Assembly (NCBI GenBank): GCA_947462335.1
Contig: OX381715.1
Coordinates: forward strand, 40,834,650 to 40,898,649
Reading direction: 5' to 3'
Source: Harmothoe impar
Lineage: Eukaryota > Annelida > Polychaeta > Phyllodocida > Polynoidae
DNA length: 64,000 nucleotides
In this document: one piece after another, positions 37,701 to 51,200 of the stretch
How positions within the stretch are numbered: the stretch's first letter is position 1
Layout: each line of letters opens with the position of its first letter
The notes under the pieces: generated by a model
Told to the model about the DNA's origin: nothing
Databases searched by the model: none
The model's input: the letters and a program-made list of their open reading frames with translations, nothing else
Translations under genes and position numbers: made by a program

Positions 37701-39177
37701 CCTCCCCCCCCCCCGTCAAGGGTTCAACATTTTTACCCCAGTTGCTTAAAAATGATCACTCCATAATATCGTCTCTTTGTTTTTAAACTCTTGACCCACA
37801 ATTCTATTTATTATGCACGCCCGGGATAGCTCTCCCAGGTGTATGCACAAACGTTTTGATCATTATCTTAATTGCATTATAAACACGATCTTAAACTATC
37901 TTAATCCCATCTTAAACTACCTGGTATCTTAAAAGTATTATTAAACAAATGAAGATGGCGCCACTAGTAGATTCAAGATTCAAGATTGGCTTTATTGACA
38001 AATGAGAAGTACATTTACGTCAGCGCCGGGTTGATGGTAATTGGTTCACAATGGCCTTAGTCCAGATGTCAGGCTTTTCCCAGACATCACGACATCCATG
38101 ATCCTATTTTGAACGAAATATATTTTATATTTTCTAACCATGGGTGCTTGTCCCCTTTAATAGTTTGAAAAGCTTGGTCTAGTAGTGGGTTTGAGGACCC
38201 ATGCTCAAGTCTAAGCCAGTAAAAAAGGTTAAGTAATATCATTTTAATTTCCATAGGGAATCTCCCTAATTGACCTAGTAATAGTTCAAGTTCAAGTTCA
38301 TAAGTTTTTTATTTTATCCTAGAACGGGGTACATCAATTAGCGTAACTGGTCTCCCTGCATGACCACTCTAGGGAGGAGAGTGTGTAAGATATGACCTCT
38401 CAGTATATTTTGCACTTTAATACCAATACATGTGGCCAGGTGAGGGAAAACGTGCCTCCAGGGGGGATTTTTAGTACTGGTTTTGGCGACCAGGGGGCAG
38501 TATATGGGTAATTCACTGAAAAATATACTAAAAAATGCTTGAGACCAATTTTTCATGGGGAATCCAGTAATATGCTTAGAATTATTCCATCTCCACTGAA
38601 AACGTTCCATTCTTGGATTGCAAAAGCAACATTTGTTGCCATGGAAACATGGAAAATTGGCATATATGGCAATTTCTGGTTGCCATGGAAACACTCCATT
38701 ATTCCAAATGGGAATTTTTTGCCACAAATGTTTTTGAAAATTTCACAAGGAACTCAGAATCGAAAACTGACCTCAGAAATTCTCTTTAGAACTAATTTTA
38801 TGATAAAAACATCAGATGTCTTTGGTAATTTTTCAACAAAACTGTATTTTTTATATTATTAGTATTTATAATAAGATATAGTGGATTTAGAGCTTATTTG
38901 CCATTTTCAGTTGTACACACCAACCCAGGTTTGACAAGCAGTTACAGCAAAACTACTTGGGATATTTTAGCTCATTTAAGCTCATTTTAAAGCCTGTAAC
39001 ATAAACTTTGAAAAGCCATTTCCCCCCTGGAGGCACGTTTTCCCTCACCTGGCCACACATAGTTATAGTTCTTCACACTCAGCTTTCATAAAAATTACAT
39101 CTTTGTGCCATGACTATATAATCACATACTAACAACAAGTTAAGAGAAACATAGTTTTGATCGTGGATGGACAAAGG

Positions 39178-39208
<31 letters not shown>

Positions 39209-42200
39209 ACATCCGTTACAGAGACAAATCCCTGACACCACAGAACTGCTGGTTTTACAACCTGATGACGCTTATGCCGTTGAATAACAAGCTCAATCTG
39301 TCTGACCTCCAGTGTGCATAGAAAAACAGGCTTAACCCGGCTTTAATGTTAAGTTTAAATTCTTCCTTATCAACCATCTACCTAAGCCTCGAAGGTAATG
39401 CATTCCATTGGGCTTGCGCTTGATATACAGGGTTTTTTACAGCATGCTCAAGTTTAGGCCTACTTTGGGCTATGATAGGGGCATGAGTAGCCCTGGTGCC
39501 CGTGGACGGGAGTATTATTTCTTGACCATTAAATACAAGGCGATGACACATGGTACATTGTATAAATTCTCCTTAGATCAACTGGAATCAATTTAGATTT
39601 CACATACAACTCGCGCGCTCTAACCTCTCGTGGGTCCCATATTCTATACACACATCTTATGCTGGCATTGTAAATCACCTGAATACGGTATAACATCTTT
39701 ACCGTTACTGCTGTCGTGAATACTAGCCCATAGTCAATGTATGGCATCACCATTGTTCTAACAATACATAGAGACGTATATTGGTCGATGTAGTCTCTAA
39801 CTTGAATCAGCAACCAGACTTTGTGTCTAATAGACCTTATCATACATTCAGCCTGCTGCTCAAAATTGAAAGCAGGGTCAATCGTAATTCCCAGGTATTT
39901 ATATTGATCCACACTATCAAGGGCGTCAGAGCCAATACTGAGATCTAGTTGTATATCAGAATCCAAGTCATACCCCACCAGCATTTGTTTGGATTTACGC
40001 GCATTTATGGTCAAGCTATTTTCATTACACCAGTGGTGGACTACATCTAGGTCCTCTTGCATTTCTGCGTTCAGGCTTGCTATCGAGTCATTTTGGTGAA
40101 TTAACAATGTATCGTCAGCATATAGTCTCAACCTACAGTGCAGATTCAAGTCAGACATAGAATTTATATAAATTAGAAACAGTAGCGGACCCAAGATCGA
40201 CCCCTGTGGAATGCCATAGGACACCGGTAGATAGCCAGAAATTTTGTTATTACATACTGTTTTCTGTGTTCTACTTGATAGGTAACTTTTAAACCAATTT
40301 ACTGTGTCTTTACATAAACCTAAAGGGGGGAGCTTATTTAATAGTAGCGTGTGGTCTAGGGAATCAAAAGCTTTGGAAAAATCTAAGAATATTATACCTG
40401 TTCTCATCCTATTTATGTCATTGTTATGCGCCGTTTGGGCTACCTGGTATACTGTGTCAAGGGTCGATCTCGATTTCCTAAAGCCATTCTGATTTCTAGA
40501 CAACAAGTTATTCTTTTCTAAATAAGCATACAACTGGGAGTGGAGGAACCTCTCCAAAATTTTACCAGTTACCGGTAGTAACGAAATAGGCCTAAACTCC
40601 TCAGGTGATGTTGCATTAGCTACTTTAGGTACCGGTACCAACTTGGCTTTCTTCCATTTATGTGGCAAGGAATTCCTAACAATAGACACATTAAGTAAAT
40701 GTGTGAATTCCGTCTTTAGTACAAGTAAAGAGGCCTTAAGTAATCTAGCAGGTATATGCTTTATGCCCGAGGATTTAAATATATCTATTTTGCCTATCTC
40801 TTTTACAACTTCACTCTTTCTTACTATGCCAAATGAGAAACTGTCCTCCGGGACCTTTGCAGGTTCGGGGGGGGGGGGGGGGGGGCGGAGGGGGGGTAAC
40901 AGGTATTTTCTGCGCCAGGTTCTTCCCGACATTGGCAAAATAATCATTTATTACCTCTGCCACCTCATCAGAGGGGACAGGGGTCTCTGTATTTTGTTCA
41001 CGAGCAATAAGATTTATCCAACGCCTTGCTGCTCTTTTTGGTAACACCAGAGCCACCATTTCCCAAAACTTTCTTGGATTATCTTTGTATTTAGCGAGTT
41101 GAGACCTTATGTATTTACCTTTAGCTTTTCTAGTGGCACAATTAGCCACATTTCTATATTCCCTGGCTTTTTCTCTATCAGCTTCCTGACCCGTCTTAAT
41201 GGCCCAGGTCATTGCCCGATCTCTGTCGCTGAAGAGCTCAAGTAGCTCCTTAGTGAGCCAAGGAGGGCGGTCAGACCTGACCTGGAAGGTCCTTTCTGGG
41301 TGGAGTTTGTCCGCCATACTAGAAATTGCATTTTCCATAAAGTCCCACGCCTCATTTATATCCACTATTTTTACAAATTCCCTCCATTCATGAGCTCTCA
41401 ACTCCGCCTCAACCTTAACCTGATCATAATTCACATAAGACCTGCCAATAAAAGTTTCTTTCTTGTTAGGATTTCTTGTTTTTTTTAACCTTACAAACAC
41501 CGGTACGTGATCAGCTATATTAATTTTCATACAACCAGTCTCGGCAACTATATTAGAGTCAGTGAATATTTGGTCTATAACATTTTGATGATACATAGGT
41601 CTCGTAGGCTCATCTATTAAACCCTGTAACATATGAGCTTTACATAGTGGATCAAGCACAGACTTGCTTATCTGGTCCAGAGATAAAGGAATGTTGAAAT
41701 CTCCACCTATAGTAATAAGGCACTTATTATATTGGGACTTAGCTTCTACAACAGATGCAGTAAGGTGCTCCATGAACAGGGCAGGGTTACCTTTAGGAGG
41801 CTTATCCGGCGGCTTATACACGTTGAAGATAAATTCAGGGCGACATGCCTTTCTTATCAATTTTATGGCAATTAATTCACAATGCTCATTCATGACATTA
41901 AAAACCGCCTCCTTGGGGTGGACATGCGCTATAACATCTCTGACAAAAATACATACACCTCCAGCTGTAGTTGTGGGCCTATCTAGCCTATGTAGGGTAT
42001 AGCCTTTTATTTGGTAGTCTATGTCCATATCCTTATCTTTAAACCAGGTCTCCGTTATACAAACAACATCAGGGCACCTGTTATAGCAGAACAGCCTCAC
42101 ACTTTCAATTTTTCCTAGCAGGCTGTGTATATTCCAGAATACACACAACAGTCCCTTCTCCCGCTTGTTCGACTCAGCATTATTTATAGCCCCCTCAATG

Positions 42201-45200
42201 GTGGCTTCCGGCCTTAACCTGGGATCGATTGTATATGATCCATACTACACATTACGTCATCCCCACAACCCCACGAGGTCCCCAGTTCAACCCTATCCAA
42301 CAGTCCACCAACAATAACATTCGTAACACAACAATGAATAAAGGGGGTATAGCACCCAACACGTCTCAGGCATACTGCCCACCATCCACTAGACATTTGA
42401 GACAGGGGGGGGGGGGGGGGTGTTAATGGGGGAGAAGTCCTCCAACACCGGCCTATGGCCATATAATATTTTCAACATATTTAGGGCGAAAATTCAAATA
42501 CATTTTCCCATACATGTGGAAATACATGTTAAACATGTTGTACTACTCTACACAATTTGTAATAGTGTTATTTGGGTGAGAGAATGTTCTATACAAGTCT
42601 TGGTGTAGAGATGTGTATACGTCTTGTACCGTATTGTTTGGCTGAGGCAGGCACAATGGACGGTATGTCCATACCTGTGAGCTGTCCATACCCTGGTTAC
42701 CATGGCAACCCTCCAATTTACATCAGTGTAACGTCTTAGGATAGGCCTTAGTCCGAGTCAAGATCAGAATGTAGACCGCACATTGACTGTAGCTATAAGT
42801 CCACGCCTCAGAAACTGCTTTTATACTGATTTTAATTTAATATTATAATTCCTGTGACAGGCAGTTCTTGTATGGTGTGTTCATAGTTTACTAATTTCAG
42901 TCTCAACATCCATGGCAGCAGCTATGTGCTACAATGTTTAAACCAATCTGATCTGTCTTTGTATCCATGACAGCAGATGTCCATACACTGTTGACCTACT
43001 GGCCCTTCTCTGCTTCACAAGCAGATAGACGTAATATGAGGATTAACATGACATTTCAAATGATTTTCTATTTTTCCAAGAATTTAGATTTTAATCTTCG
43101 AAATCTGAGACAACTTCACAACTCTAAACTTTTTAATTTTTTTTTACTTCTATAGTATTTTAAACGCCTAATCCTTCTGTGGTTGTTTTAGCTGCACTAA
43201 TCCCTAGATTTTAGGGCAGAGCCTCAGCAATTGCTCCAATGAGGTAATCCGACCAGATTGCCAAACAGGTTGGGTTGGGATCCATTCCATAATTTAACTG
43301 CTTATACGAGTGCTTCAGCTGCCCCCTCTCCGTCCAGTGGAGGAAGGATTGGATCTGCGGTGTGGGCAGGTGCTGTGAGTCGTTCACAGACCTGATTCTT
43401 TCATTCCCGACCTAAACCACCTCCTCCAGGATGTCCTGGTAATCCGTGCCTCCCACTGGGATATTTTTCAGTGCTGCTCCCACCACCGGGGCGAACATGA
43501 ACTTGGCCATGGGTGCGTGTTGCCATTGATAGGCACACGCCGTCTTTAACTCCTGTGTTATTCTGCCAATTAAAACCTCCGCTGAGTGATATTTTAAATG
43601 CACATCAGCCGGCTGCCGCATGGGGTGGATCTCGCTCCAGTTCATTATATCGTTCCACCCTGCCATTATTATGGTCAAGTCCGGGGTTGGCATGTGTGTG
43701 GTGAGGGCCAGCCTGTCTTCCACGGCGACTCTCATCATTTCAGCCACTCCCACTTTTTCTAGACACGTCATACTAAAAGTATAATTCTCAGCTCCATAAG
43801 CTGTCTCCAGGGCCGGCATTAGATCGCGCCCTCTTCTATCTGCATATATTGCGATGCCAGGCATGGTAGTTGCACTGTATTATAATACTGTTGACCTGGG
43901 TCCGTTCCGCGCTGTGGTCTGGTTCAGACTGAGCGGAGCCACGTGTTCATCTTTGGCGGGGGCGTAATGTATCAAATCACAGCGCTATAATTGGATATTA
44001 AAGTTGGCGCGCGGCAGTTACTAAGCAACCTAATCAGGGCGCCGCGCGGTCTGGCTGCTGGCCATGCGCCGACCAAGCCTACGCCGTAGGCTTAAGGCCT
44101 GAGCGCTAGGCTTAATACTTAATACACAATACATTCTAAAGCGGGGGGGGGGGGGGGGGGGTTAATCCCTGTCCCCACCCACCACCTCAAACCTGTCATC
44201 TGGGTCCTGTACCGGGTTCTTGAGGTCCTGTCGGTTCTCTCCTAAATGCTTTCCCATCTCGTTCTTGCCATGGAAGACCGCTGTCCCCTTTCTTAATTCT
44301 TACGAAAACAGGGTGTGCCCGATGGAATACCGTTTACAACGTGTGGCCTCGTATAGGTTGGCATCTCCAGTGTTGCACAGCGCCTCTGCACACTTCTTGT
44401 TTTGGCCGAACTTGGCTCGGGCCCCCTTCTCCAGCGTGGGCAGACTCAGGTCCTGCGCCCACTCCCTGCTCTGTGGGTACGAGTCTCCCATCTTCTTGAT
44501 TGCTCTGGGGTCTGTCACCCCTTTTATGAGGGCAGCTAAATCCTTTTTTCCGTGGTGGACTGCCTTTGTATACATATAGAATTGTTCTACCGAATTCCAT
44601 TGCTTGTCGTCGACCGTGAAGTCAACCTCATACCAGTTAGATAACATGGATTTTTTCCTCATGAAGGCGACTCCCTGGGGGACCTCTCTCGTGAATGCTC
44701 TGTCAACAGAGAACTGGTCGGGGAGCATGCTCATCTGCGACATGTCGTACATCTGACCGTTGATCACCACGGCTTCAGGCAATACCACTACCTTAGCTCC
44801 TTTGTCAATAGCAAGGTCAGAAACTGCTCTCAGTGTTAACTGGAAGTCTTTCAGCTCATCCGTGAAGTCCGGGTTGAACCAAAGTTGGCCATACTGGTTG
44901 TGGTTCCTGAGCTCGTTGCACCTATGTAACACTTCCTCCCTGAGCGCTCTATGCTCAAATGCCACTACAACAGGCCTAATTCCTCTGCCTCTTCTCCCTA
45001 CTCGTCTTGAGTATTGGATGTCCTTTAGGGTGATTTTAAGACCCATTGCTGCAAGTATTAAAATTACCTCCTTGTTCAAATTCTGATTCATCAACTCCGG
45101 GATGCAGTCAATCACCACATGCTTCTTCCTCGCCTCTCTGTCAACCCGCTCCGCAACACGCTTGTCAATTGCTGACTCCATCTGATTTTCAATATCAAGT

Positions 45201-48200
45201 TGGAACCCATTGACTTGTTTCACCAACTTGGTCAATCCCTTCACAGACTTCTTAAGCTCTTTCATTTTAGCATCCTTGGTTGCCAAATTGCTGTCCACTA
45301 GTTTGGCTCTATCCCTGGCTTCTTGTTGACATGCCGCAATGTCATCAGATTGGGTGGTTGACGCCAATTCGAGATCAGACAGCGTTGTGGCGTGCTGTTT
45401 GTATCCAGTTTCCAGATTGGAGACTCTCCCATCCAGCAGTTTCAACTTCCTATCTGTTTCCAATGCCAACTTCTGGGTGTCCAGGATTGCACCCATCAAT
45501 GACTTGATCTCTCCCAGATCAGACATTGCTCCTTTCAACTCCCCAACATCAGTGACGAGTTGATGTATGCTGTCGGCCATTCCACCGTCCTGAGCTGAAC
45601 TTGCCTCATTATCGCCCGCCATACTTCTGAGGTATATTTTCCTGTTATCCACTCTATTTTCCATGGAAATAATCTGTCAGAAATAATCCCAGATTAGTAA
45701 TGTGCCTATTACTGCACTTCAATATCCGTGGCTACTTAAAATACAGGCGATGTTGGCGGATTCTCCCCGCTCCCCAAAAGTTACGTCATGGCGGCCATCT
45801 CCTCCACGGATATCAGTGCGCCTCCATACGCCTGCACAGTCCATGGTAGATAGGCTAGTTAGGTCTTCTATCTAGTACAGTAAAATCTCGTTATAAGGAG
45901 CACCTTTTGGCAAGGCAAATTTGCTCATTGTAACCAACCTTCCTTGTAACCGATTTTGGTCATTATATACAGTGTACCTAGTAAACAAGAGGCTTTATAC
46001 AATATTTTATAACATTATATATAACGTTTCTCTAAGGCTCCTTACTATGATATAAGCAGGGGTAGACACTAACTTTCTCAGCCGTGGGCCACCCAGGCCC
46101 GTAGCTCGAGAAATCTATGGACCCGGACCTTCAGCTGTGGGCCATGGAACAAATTTTACTTTTTTCAGAGAGAAAATCATATATATTCCTGTCATAGCTA
46201 TGTTAAAATGAAACTAAATTGCCTCATTCGCTCGTATTTTTCTCTTTCCAACGACATGTTACATGACTATACCTGTCAGGCATATTCCCCTCAAAAATCT
46301 TGTGGGTCACCTGGGCCCATAGGAAGCTAATTTTAAAGAAATCTACGGGCCCGGACCCAAAACTACGGGCCATTGGCTCCCGGGCCAGCGTTAGTGTCTA
46401 TCCCTGATAAGGTAATAATAAAGTTTTAAAACATCATTTTAAAGTAAAATAATGTTTTTTGTTAGCTGGGCACCACCCCTACACTATAGTGGCACAGAGG
46501 GGAGGGTGGGTGAGGAGACACCCCAAAGTTAAAGTCGCCCACCAGCCCTACCCCTAGTGTGAGTAGAGACGCCTGCCTACTGCCAGGACTTCCCTGTGTA
46601 GTGTAGGAATGCCTGCCTACTGCCAGGACTTCCCTGTGTAGTGTAGGAATGCCTGCCTACTGCCAGGACTTCCCTGTGTAGTGTAGGAACGCCTGCCTAC
46701 TGCCAGGACTTCCCTGTGTAGTGTAGGGACGCCTGCCTACTGCCAGGACTTCACTGTGTAGTATAGGGACGCCTGCCTACTGCCAGGACTTCCCTGTGTA
46801 GTGTAGGAACGCCTGCCTACTTCTAGCGCTTCCTTGTGGATTGTGGAAGTTTATTGTAAATATATCCCATTCATGCTCAAAAAGTGCTCCTTAGAAACGA
46901 TTTTTGCATGAGAATTGCTTATTCTAGCAGGTTTTTTTAAAAACTATAGTAATGTATGGGAAAGAAAGTGGCAGAGCAAATCTGCTCCTTATAACCGTCT
47001 GCTCCTTATAACGAGATTCTACTGTATGTAGTGGGGGGCTCTGCCCCCCCAACCCCCGTTTATTCTTCTTTTCTTTTCTTCATTTTTTCCTTTAGATGTT
47101 TATATTCAATATTGTCTCAGCTATGTGCAGGGTATATACTATAAAGGCAAACCTCAGGTAGCATAGTGTGGGTATGTGACACTATGGTAGATTATATACA
47201 ATGGGAGCTATCACTTATATCAGATACCAGTAATTGTAAGATACTGGATTAAGATTTTAGATATAAGATTAAGATAACGATGTAAACGTTTGTCCGCGCA
47301 CCTAGGAGAGCAATCTCATATTTGCATTTATTATTGTTGGAGTATCCGAGACCTTATGAACGCAACAAATACATGCCAGAGTACTTCCAAGGTAACAGAC
47401 ACGACCTAAACTTGCTGGAAATGGCCAAACAAGTCCGTAGGGACATTAATGCTAAAACTAGGAATGCTGAAGATAACTACTCCTGACTAAATTACAGAAT
47501 TTAGCTGACAATCCTAGTAAGTTCTGGCGAGAACTAGAACTACTCCTAGGCAAGACTGGCCAAAATAGGCCTGACATTGTCTTAGAGGATCTAACCACTG
47601 GTTCTTAGATAAGAGGTAGTGCCGTCCCACCCTATATAAATGAATTTTTTACTAACATTGGTGCCAAACTGTTTGCCTCATTTGGAACTACCCCCCAAGT
47701 ATCCACTGTAGGTAAACTTTCATCCCACATTTACAACCTCTCTCCAGTAACTAATGTCCCCTACCATCTAAGTAAATTTCAATATGGCTTCCGCTCGTCC
47801 AAGGGGAACAACTGACGCGGTGTTCAAACTGGTCAATGACATTTACACTGCTCGGGACAGGGGTGAACACCTCTTGGCCTGTTTCCTGGACGTGCGGAAG
47901 GCTTTTGATAGTATACATCACTTGGAGCTTATTTCAAGAATGAAAAATTTAGGCCTCCCCCCACTCTATACTGACTGGCTATATGCTAACCATATAGAAG
48001 TCAGCGAGTATCCTGTGATGCCACAATGTCCGCCACCCTCCCAATAACTTATGGCGTCCCCCAAGGATCCATATTAGGCCCCCTGTTATCTGCTATGTTA
48101 ATAGCCTTCCTGATGTTGTGAAAACCTGTAAGATAATTATGTACCCTGACGATGTAGTGTTTTATACCTCGTCGACACATGTGAAATCAGCAGAGGCAGC

Positions 48201-51200
48201 TATAACAGCGTTCTCAAAGCTGATGCCACGCGTGTCTTTAATTGGTTCAGTCAGAGTGGCCTGGTCATCCACACTGGCAAAACCAAAATTGAATTGTTTA
48301 ACCCCCCACCTAATTGTGTTCATCCCCCTACCATTGTAATGGGCAACACTATGCTGGAAAGCTGTACCAGTTATGAATACCTAGGCATCATCTTAGATGA
48401 CTGTATAACATTTTAAAGTACCATAAGTAAGAATGTAAGTAGTGCCTCAAATAGGTGCTACATGCTCGGTAATATGAGGCGTTGCATGTCACAAAAAACT
48501 GCAATTCTTGTGTACAAACAAACCATCATGCCCATATTAGAATACTGCGGATATTTATTTAATGGTGTTATACAAACTCAACACAAACGTATGCAACTTG
48601 TTCAAAATAGATGCCTACGGGTCAGCCTAAATGTTCAGAGACTGTATCATGTTCGTGACTTGCACACAGACGCAGGCGTAGATTACCTAAGTATTCGCTA
48701 TGATATGCAGCTCCTGTTGCTATTACACAAATTTCTTTATGGTAGTTCGCACACCCCCCGTGATTTGGGCCTGGTGTTCCAGAGACCGGTGGCATGTTGA
48801 AGAGTGACCAGGTCCACTGGCACTGGACTACTGGAATACCCCCAGCCAGAACAAAGGGTTACAGAAAAAGCCCCCTTTATCGAGGGATATCTCTATGGAA
48901 CACCCTGAATGCTTCCTGTAGATTAACGACAGACTGAAATACTTTCAAAACCAAAGCCAAGCCCACTATAGTGCCCCTGTTCCTGGCTAGAATAAGATAA
49001 CTTGCTGGCCCATGGCACCTGCATCATTATGTCATTATACTCAAAATTTCATACTCAATTGAATTGTATCGTATTTATAACATCACTCTGTGAATAAAAT
49101 ATGTTATAAACTCAAATACCAACAGTAGGCCTACTCCCCAAGGTAGAGGATAGGCCTACTTGGACTAAATTCTTTGAATACGGTACATCAACTTGTAAAC
49201 AAACAAATGAATTAATAGCACATACCGTATTTGACGTAATAAGCGCCCTGGGCTCTTAAAATATTATTTTGAGTGTAAAAAATGGCCTCAAATATTCATT
49301 TTAATAAGCGCCCCCTACTGGCTCCTCTCAGTGGTTTCTACAAGGCTTTAATCTCCCCAATCCCTTCACATTTGATTTCACATTAAACCTGCATAGGTAT
49401 GAAGTGCACCATGTCACATAAATGTTTGAAAAACAGTAACAAAATCGGAGGAACATTAAGAAAAATTGAAAATATTCTGGGGGGAAAATCTGAAAGGGGG
49501 GGGGGGGGTGCTTATTAGGGGGAGGGCGCATATTAGGTCGAATACGGTACTCTTTAAATTTAATATTAAATATTGGTTATTCGTATGTGACGTGGTGTTG
49601 TACTTACTGTCTTTCCACTACCGCTAGTACTCAAGAGGACCACTCACTGGGGATGGGTCAGTATATGTAGGGGTACTGGGGATTCAGTCTCCCCCCACCT
49701 AGGCTATGTCACTAGACTGGATAGTAGGACCCAACCTCTGCATGGAGAGTGTGGGTTCCTTTGTGCCTGATCAGTGATTGGCTGGCACCATGCTGCATTG
49801 CAGTCACTGATCCTGTAGAGCCTACCTGGGTCACTCTACTTGCCCTAAAAGGGGTGGCCACTTGTAGACCTCAGTCAACAGGTGCCGAATATCCGCATGT
49901 TCTAGTGGATTTGGCCCATATATTTACAAATAAATTATAGGGTCAATCTATGAAGCCTATTTGCTCTCAAGTATTAGGGTTTCAACTTGCGTCTCATCAG
50001 GTGGTCTAGTAGTACACTGTACCTTGAGGGATGTGCTCCCTCTTTATAATAGTTTGACCCAAGTTGACCTAATAGTCCCTTGGGTAATAGGGTCAAGTTC
50101 TGGCGACCTTGCCCTTGGGTTTAGGTAGGGATGTCATTGACATCCCGTTTTTGCCGATTCCGATTATCGCGATTTTTGGACTCGATTTTCCGTTTTTTGT
50201 CGATGTCAAAATAGAGTAAATTAAAGCAATAAATCAGCCCAATAAAGGTATATTCTACTGCAGGTGAATTTGGAGGATGGTATTCTAAATTTAATATGTC
50301 CTGTTTTATCCAAAGAGCTATATGTTTTGTGATCAGGGATTGATATGTAGTTATAGGATTAATTTTTAGCCTTTCTTAAATGAAATGTTAGTCTATGTTA
50401 GGCTCATTTTGGGGATTGCAATTTCTTTTGAATGATATATGTGGTTCTAGTTGGAATATCAACAAAATTCTTTCAGTTTTGAAAAGGTGATTCACTCAGC
50501 TTTTCAGGGGTGAAAGAGTGTATCGATACAATGATCATCTCGATGCGATAATCGCGATTCCGATAATGTCGGTATTTCGGTTTGGGGGGTATCGATGACG
50601 GCCCTAGGTTTAGGTGGATCTACAGTGGCCTTCCCTGCTGTGTGAGTGCGTCCTAGCAGACTAGTTAAATAGGGCGGGTAGAGAGGGCGAACATCTACTG
50701 CTATTTTATGTTTCAAAAATAGCAATTGGTGATTAACCAAAAATTTTTGACGAGGCTGTATCATCTGTTCTCCCTCAATCTACCCAAATTTACTATCCAT
50801 CACATTCAGCCCTCTTGGTGTGGCTGTTTTCATTTTGTGTATCCAATTGTACTCTATGAGTAGTCTCAGTTCATTCGCCCTGAGACTCAATGGATGTCTT
50901 GCTATTTGGAATTTCATGTTGTCTGATGGTGTGAACTCAGGTTTTCCTGTATTTCCGCAGTTTTTGAAGTGGTTTGCTATCACACTTTGATCTTCTTTAT
51001 TCTGGTTGACTAGTTTTGTTTGTCTTTTCCTTCTGGGAAAGCCTAGTCTGGTTTTGTCTACCAGAGCATTGGCCCTCCCCATGTGTTCATTCATTCTGAA
51101 GTGAAAGTCGCGGTATGTTTGTCCCACATATTGCTTGTTGCAATTCTTGCAAGTTATGCAATATACCAGATTGGAACTTCTACAACTCACATTCCATTTG

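Larger units (their letters stand above)
39200..45870 (-). mobile_element. Near-complete LINE (non-LTR retrotransposon) with three ORFs
   Basis: In - strand order: 5' UTR (45870-45665), ORF1 with C-terminal NADAR domain (45664-44162), a SGNH-like ORF (43864-43211), an unassigned 960-base spacer, apurinic-type endonuclease (from about 42246), reverse transcriptase (to 39529), and a short 3' region. The endonuclease plus reverse transcriptase resemble the CR1/L2 (Jockey-superfamily) group. That all parts form one element is inferred from order, strand and similar state of preservation. Transcribed in the same direction as FBXL18, inside its intron 1. Confidence 0.8.
45878..47024. mobile_element. 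pogo-like TIR element (CAGTAAAATCTCGTTATAA ends)
   Basis: Left cagtaaaatctcgttataag, right the inverse (cttataacgagattctactg), flanked by TA at 45876-45877 and 47025-47026. Such CAGT(A/G)...CTCGTTATAA ends are usual for pogo/Tc1-type elements. It contains a nested element and a minisatellite; no transposase. Confidence 0.75.

Noticed and set aside
44220..45563. Several + strand ORFs of 74-119 codons
   Set aside because: All are antisense to the LINE ORF1, which has clear domains.
46571..46840. CRISPR-like array
   Set aside because: Units are directly adjacent with no unique spacers, and the DNA is animal; it is a minisatellite.
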